From NCBI GenBank assembly GCA_002205965.3, contig NADL03000634.1, positions 248,001 through 312,000 on the forward strand: 64,000 bases of DNA, read 5' to 3'. How positions within the stretch are numbered: the stretch's first letter is position 1; each line of letters begins with the position of its first letter. Origin of the DNA: Kappaphycus alvarezii. Taxonomy: Eukaryota > Rhodophyta > Florideophyceae > Gigartinales > Solieriaceae. A program made the translations under genes and the position numbers. A model generated the notes under the pieces. It was not told where the DNA came from, made no database searches, and worked only from the letters and a program-made list of their open reading frames with translations. Shown here in pieces: positions 59,458 through 64,000 of this stretch.

Positions 59458-59889
59458 TGTAGTATCACAGCCCAAAAGGTATGACACGTGTAGCACGCAG
59501 CAAGGTTGCTGGTGGAAGTCTACTGTAAACCCTACAAGCCGAGCTTACAAAGTCTGACACAACTACTGACCGTTGTGCTCGACGTGTTGGCTTCCCCTTA
59601 TTGCGGCAAGAACAAGTGTTTACTTCTTTTGTCTGATGGCTGATGATTCTTTTCTTGGACTTGCTCCGCTACTCGGTACGCAAGCCCTTATATAGACTTT
59701 TTTGTAGCCCATCTGCACTGTATTTGGAAGTACACTACAGTGCAGTGTAGAACTAGTCCACCATAAAAATTAAATCTAATGGCTACAGTAGCATTCGGTA
59801 CTAGATTACTATCATAAAATATCTACGCATTCCTGCTGAGCTGTCACGGGTGCTGCGCTGGCACTTTCGCACACCCTTTCTGTATAACA
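59458..59889 (-). repeat. Copia-3 5' LTR
   Basis: 432 bp, identical to the 3' LTR except at three positions (CGTTG/CTTTG, AAAAT/AGAAT, GTATA/GTTTA). Confidence 0.92.
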
Positions 59890-59894
59890 CAAAA

Positions 59895-60139
59895 ACCAGC
59901 GAAATAGGAGGCGACGCAGGTGACGCATGTGCCTCCTGAGGATGGTGGAAGTGAGAAAAGATGGAAAAGATCCAATTAGCGTCGTGTCGGGTGCGTGGCG
60001 GGGTCAAAAAGGACGATGGCAGCGGCATGAGATGCTATTGCGGGTGTTTCAGACGGATAGGTATGGTTGGGATGAGTGCGCCGGGGGTGAGATGGTGTGC
60101 TGGCGCGCGGGGCGCGAGGAATTGCGGGCAAAAACAGAC
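59895..60139. other. Short segment between copia-3 and gypsy-3
   Basis: GC-rich, 245 bp, no recognisable gene. Confidence 0.4.
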
Positions 60140-60433
60140 TGTAACAGCCTGGAGTAAAGGAGGTTTACTGCGGCACGGTGAGTCGGCCTAAGGTCAAGTG
60201 AGTCTGACCTGATCGGGTGAGTTCGATGGCTCTTACTCGAGAGAGAGACGGGAGGCCAGAGGCCGGTGGTCTAAATCTAGTCTGTACAGCCCTGAACTCC
60301 GAGGGACAGTCTGTCCGACATACTGTCTTTGAGTCTTGAGACGAGACAGGCGTAGACACGGCCTGAGGATTTAACGCAGATAGAGGCCATACTTGACTTG
60401 GTGGCTGTGCACGCTCAAGTGCTCTGCACCACA
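60140..60433 (-). repeat. Probable gypsy-3 3' LTR
   Basis: 294 bp between TGTAACAG and ACCACA. No second copy in the window to compare, so the boundaries are a proposal. Confidence 0.5.
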
Positions 60434-60443
60434 CTCCTCTCTC

Positions 60444-63400
60444 TCAAAGAGCAAGGACGTCGCGCGCCTTTTGGACCAAATGGGCGGGCATTTTATTGCG
60501 CTTGAGCAGGCGCTTGACCATCTCAGGGACGTCTTCGTAGATGGTCTTGATCGGCTCTGGTGAGTCTTCGGACTTGTCAAGGCCCATTCAGCGGACGACG
60601 ACTTTCAGTCCATCTTGGTCTTCGCGCAAGACCATGAGTCGGGCGACAGACATGCCCAGCTCTGAGTGTATGACATGGGACAGGATGACCTCTTCGTCCA
60701 GGTCGTCGTCTCGATAAAACTTGAGACGGGTCCCGTGGATGTCGTCCAAATGGCCAGTCCGGAGGTCTTCGATTTGAAAGACATAGTCGCTTAGCGCCTT
60801 GCGAATGCGGCGGGGACCACGCCAACGAGTCAAAAGCTTGTCTCCAGCACCGTATTCATCGCGGGCCACTAGGATATAATCGCCCTCGTCGAAGCTGTCA
60901 AGTTTGCCCTTCGACGCAGCGGCGCGGGACTGCGCACGGGGTTTGGCCAAACTGGTCTGGACGAGCGGGTGGATCTCGTCGCGGATCTTGACGAGTTCCT
61001 CGACGTTGACGCTGCGCTCCATCTGCGCGTCGGTCAACGTGATTGCTTTTGTAGTCTAAGTGCGGATGAAAGTCTTGATAGGCGGCGTCGCCTTGCGGCC
61101 AAGAAAGGCCGTGACCGGAGGGACATTCGCTCTCGCCGGAGATGGCGAATTGTTCAAGACCGATTGGACTATTGGCAGATGTCGGGCCATTCCGTGTGGC
61201 GGATCTGGATCTCCGACAAGACTGAACCGCAGACGCGGATCAACTCCTTGCCCAGCCGTTCGACTGCCCCGTTGCTCAGTACGGCAGCGTGAAGTGGTGC
61301 GGCTACTTCAGGCCCTTGCAGACCAGACGGACAGTATCGTTGCGGAAGTGTGTAGGCCCGTCGGACATGAGGCCATTAAGGACACCGAAGCATGAGCTCC
61401 AGTCGATGATCGCCGTCGGGGTGTTCTGTGCGTCCGTGTTTGGGAAGGTTACAAACAACATGTAGTCCGAATGGTCATCACGTAGCATGAGCACGTACTT
61501 GAAGCCGGACACCGACACGCCGAGGTCGATGTAGTCGAACTGAAGCAGGTCGTTGGCCGCAGTGCTGTGGACGGCCGGGCCGAATGGACGTGGTACCTTC
61601 TCCCCTCCGACTGTCGACAGACAGTGGATGCAGGAACGGACAAAAGTCTGGACGTCCTCAGAAAGCGTAGACCATTTAAAGAACTCGGAGAGAGACTGCT
61701 CAGTCGATGCCGCGCCACGGTGGCCAGCGAGGCCAGTATGGGCAATAACGCAAAGACGGAGATGCATGTCGTCGGCGTCGTCTGGGATCCAGATGACGTC
61801 GGACTCTGGGTATGTCCATAAGTGGTCGTTCAGGACGAGGTATGCAGGACGCGAAGCGGCGGGTCCTGCTGGACTTTGGCGAGCGCTGGCCGGGACGGCC
61901 AGTCAAAGTCCGAGGCGGACGAAGACGGAAGTTCGGGCACGCGCACGATGCGGCGCAGAGTCGCCAGTGGCGCTAACCAGCGGGACATGAGATCCGCCCA
62001 GGCGTTGTCGTCGCCTTTTATATGAAAGCATGTGTAGTTATACATGCTGAGTCGCACGGCCCATCGTAGCACTTTTCGGAGAGAGGTGGCTGATAAGTCA
62101 GGGACGACGGTCAACGGGTCAAAAAGCAAGTCAAGATTGTTATGGTCCGTATAAAGGTCGAAGCCGTCGGGAGTAGCGACGATCCAATGCATGCGGTCCA
62201 AAGTGTTCATGACGGCGTAGGCTTCCTTTTCCAAGACTGACCAGCCAAGCTGGGTCGCGTCGAAGCGACCGGAGAGGAACGCGAGCGGAGTGTGGGACTG
62301 CTCCGCGTGAGGCCGTTGGACTTGATCGTGTGGGACCCGGGTGAGGATTCCAGACCAGGCCGTATCGGACGCGTCAGTGTACACGCACAACCACCGTTGC
62401 GACTTGTCGCGGTGTGCGAGCGTGACCTGATGGGCTAGTGCATGTTTGCACGACTCAAAAGCGTCCAGTTCGGCCTTTCCCCATCCGAGCGTTTCGTCCG
62501 TTTGCCCGAATGGTCATAAACGCGTTCCATGAACTCGTGCACCGGCGCGACGAGTTCAGTGAAGTTGGGTATGCCCTGCTTGCCCCACTGCAAAGCACAT
62601 ACGAATTGCTGCAGGTTGGTCCCATCTGTCGGCAGTTCCATCGTCAGAAGGCCTTCCAGACGGCGGGGTCGTATCGGACGCCCTCAGCGGACAAGTGGCG
62701 GCCGCACCAACGGACTTATGTCACGCAGATCTTGCACTTCGCGGGTGCAGCTTGAGGTTGTACTCTGCACAGACCTTGAACAACTTCTCGATTGACTGCA
62801 TCAGCCCGTCGACGGTCGATGCATGGAGGAGTATGTCGTCCAGCCAGCTGAGCAAGTTGGCCTTGAGGTTGTCGGGATGATGCCCGAGATGGACGACTGG
62901 AGGAGAGTGACCGCGTTGGTCGTTCCGTGCAGCACGCGCGTCGGGGTGAAGATCCCGTCTGGCGTTATGAATAACTTACACTCTCTCGACTGTAAAGCCA
63001 ACAACAGCTGCCAGTAGCTGTGAGAGAAGTCGAAGTTGCGAAGAAACTCGACATGGCCACTTTGGTCAGCTCATGCACGATGTTCGGCATCGGGTACATG
63101 TGTCGGATGGTGAAGAAGTTCACCGGGCGGGTATCGGCAGTTAACCTGAAGAGGTCCGCGGAGCAAGGCTTTGGTACGAGTAGCAGTGCGCTGGCCCACT
63201 TTTACGTAGGGTTCGGATACGCGAGGCCGTATCAGACAAGATCCCTGACAAACTTGTGGAGGAATTCGCGCTGCTCTTGCAAGTAGTTGAGCAGGCTGAC
63301 CTTCACGGGCTTGTCATCCGGAGTGAGCTCAATCTTGAGCGGAGGGAGGCGTGCAGCCGGACCAGTAGAGAAAAATGTGCGGAAGATGTCCGTATGACGG

Positions 63401-64000
63401 GCCAGAAGCTTGGCGAGCGCGGGACGTCTGTCATCAGCCAGGCAGTTCTCGAAGGCCTTTTTCTGCATCTTTTCCAGTGCGGTCTTGATGTCTTCGTGCT
63501 GGTCCGAGTCAATCGGGTCCAGCAGGGACAGATCCGGTAGCGAATCGTCATCAGCACGTGCGCTGAAGTAGTTGACCCTCGGGCGATTGGGGTCGGCCGC
63601 TGGCGGAACGCCGAATTCTTCATTGCTGACTCGGTTGAGTCGCGCGAGCATCAGTCGGCTGACTTGTCCACCATGGGCCGTTGGCAGCAGGTCGGGGCTG
63701 CAGTCGGTACCGTCGAGGGACGAAAGGCGCTCCTCGAGAAGTTCTTTGTGTCGACACGGAGGTGGCGCAGGACCGGGCGGCCGATCAACATGTCCTCACA
63801 GGCCAACGCGTCGTCGAGTATGATAAAGCGGAGGTTCTTGAGCGCGAGGCGGCCAGACGCCAAGTTGAGGACCGTTGTAGGGACACTCCAAGCGCGGGAG
63901 AACTCGTAAGTCTTCGGCTCTTCGTCCTTTTTGGTCAGCGCAACTTGAAGTTTGACCGTGTCGATGGCCTGGATTTTCACAATGCCCTTAAGCGCCGCGC
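60444..64000 (-). pseudogene. Gypsy-3 pol (protease to chromodomain), partial
   Basis: Minus-strand order: protease end 63980-63660 (CEDMLIGRPVLRHL); pre-RT 63650-63230 (LLARHTDIFRTFFSTGP; RLPPLKIELTPDDKPVKVSL); RT 63230-62440 with WLDDILLHAS at about 62820-62850 and CKICVT then RWCGRHLSAEGVRYDP; RNase H 62390-61990 (CVYTDASDTAWSGIL; DLYTDHNNLDLLF); integrase 61770-61040 (HTGLAGHRG, CIHC, FDYIDLG, MSDGPTHF); GPY-like region near 60810 (RWRGPRRI) and chromodomain to 60446. The chromodomain tryptophan codon (RWMGLD in the intact form) is TGA at 60589-60591. RT has frame breaks. Resembles chromoviruses common in oomycetes and other protists, from memory. Confidence 0.8.

Larger units (their letters stand above)
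54158..59889 (-). mobile_element. Copia-3: recent full-length Ty1/copia insertion
   Basis: Two 432-bp LTRs (54158-54589 and 59458-59889) differ at only three positions by my count and are flanked by CAAAA at 54153-54157 and 59890-59894. A purine tract GAAAGGGCGGGA lies next to the 3' LTR. Next to the 5' LTR the minus strand reads TTCGCGAATTATCC, with no TGG-type primer site, so priming may be unusual. The element sits 15 bp from gypsy-2. A solo LTR of the same family is at 10079-10506. Confidence 0.92.
60140..64000 (-). mobile_element. Gypsy-3: chromodomain Ty3/gypsy element, cut by window edge
   Basis: The probable 3' LTR at 60140-60433 (TGTAACAGCC...GCACCACA on the plus strand, 294 bp) is preceded on the minus strand by a purine tract GAGAGAGGAG directly after the pol stop (60444-60446). 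Pol reads toward lower coordinates and runs off the right edge. The 5' LTR is not in the window, so the LTR ends are inferred from TG/CA and the purine tract only. Confidence 0.65.

Noticed and set aside
1..64000. tRNA, rRNA or organelle genes
   Set aside because: I looked for cloverleaf-type B-box words and conserved rRNA or organelle proteins and saw none. A dedicated tRNA/rRNA scan would be decisive.

Overview
This window looks like nuclear DNA of a eukaryote and is almost entirely transposon-derived. The only confident host-type gene is a small intronless bZIP protein at 1470-2153. The rest is retrotransposons, one pogo-like DNA transposon and their debris. The mixture (Ty3/gypsy with and without a chromodomain, several unusual Ty1/copia lineages, LINEs ending in a zinc-finger/endonuclease-like domain, a pogo-type DDE transposase) together with intron-poor coding suggests an alga or other protist. 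A red alga or an oomycete-like organism is my best guess, but the sequence does not settle it.

Layout. 1-3.1 kb: unknown ORF, bZIP gene, and an open copy of a LINE C-terminal domain. 3.7-9.9 kb: LINE fragments with nested insertions. A LINE body at 4222-6289 is split by a 147-bp LINE tail (11-bp target duplication) and a 558-bp solo LTR (5-bp duplication). An acidic low-complexity gene candidate lies near 7 kb. 10.1 kb: solo LTR. 10996-13048: pogo-like element with 15-bp terminal inverted repeats. 13065-19667: gypsy-1 (minus). 19858-20956: LINE reverse-transcriptase fragment. 21044-26846: copia-1 (minus). 27-29.7 kb: copia fragment X. 30.3-30.7 kb: tandem LINE tails. 31.2-35.2 kb: copia fragment Y. 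35-47 kb: AT-rich debris containing an unidentified ancient coding frame (43.6-45.2 kb). 47663-54142: gypsy-2 (plus). 54158-59889: copia-3 (minus). 60140 to the end: chromodomain gypsy-3 (minus).

Four elements were delimited to the base from LTRs or terminal repeats plus target duplications: gypsy-2 (GGAAC), copia-3 (CAAAA), copia-1 (CTCCG) and the pogo element (TA). Every pol examined carries nonsense or frameshift damage, so no element here looks autonomous.

The most interesting structure is shared by gypsy-1 and gypsy-2. Between the end of pol and the 3' LTR, both carry in antisense a roughly 0.7-kb module homologous to the C-terminal zinc-finger/endonuclease-like domain of the LINE family. 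The two copies are colinear across pol end, module and LTR, so the module has travelled as part of the gypsy family. Other leads are a LINE lineage that leaves extremely 5'-truncated tails (down to 52 bp), three such tails lying head to tail, and a copia element with near-identical LTRs but a reverse transcriptase that was probably already dead when it inserted.
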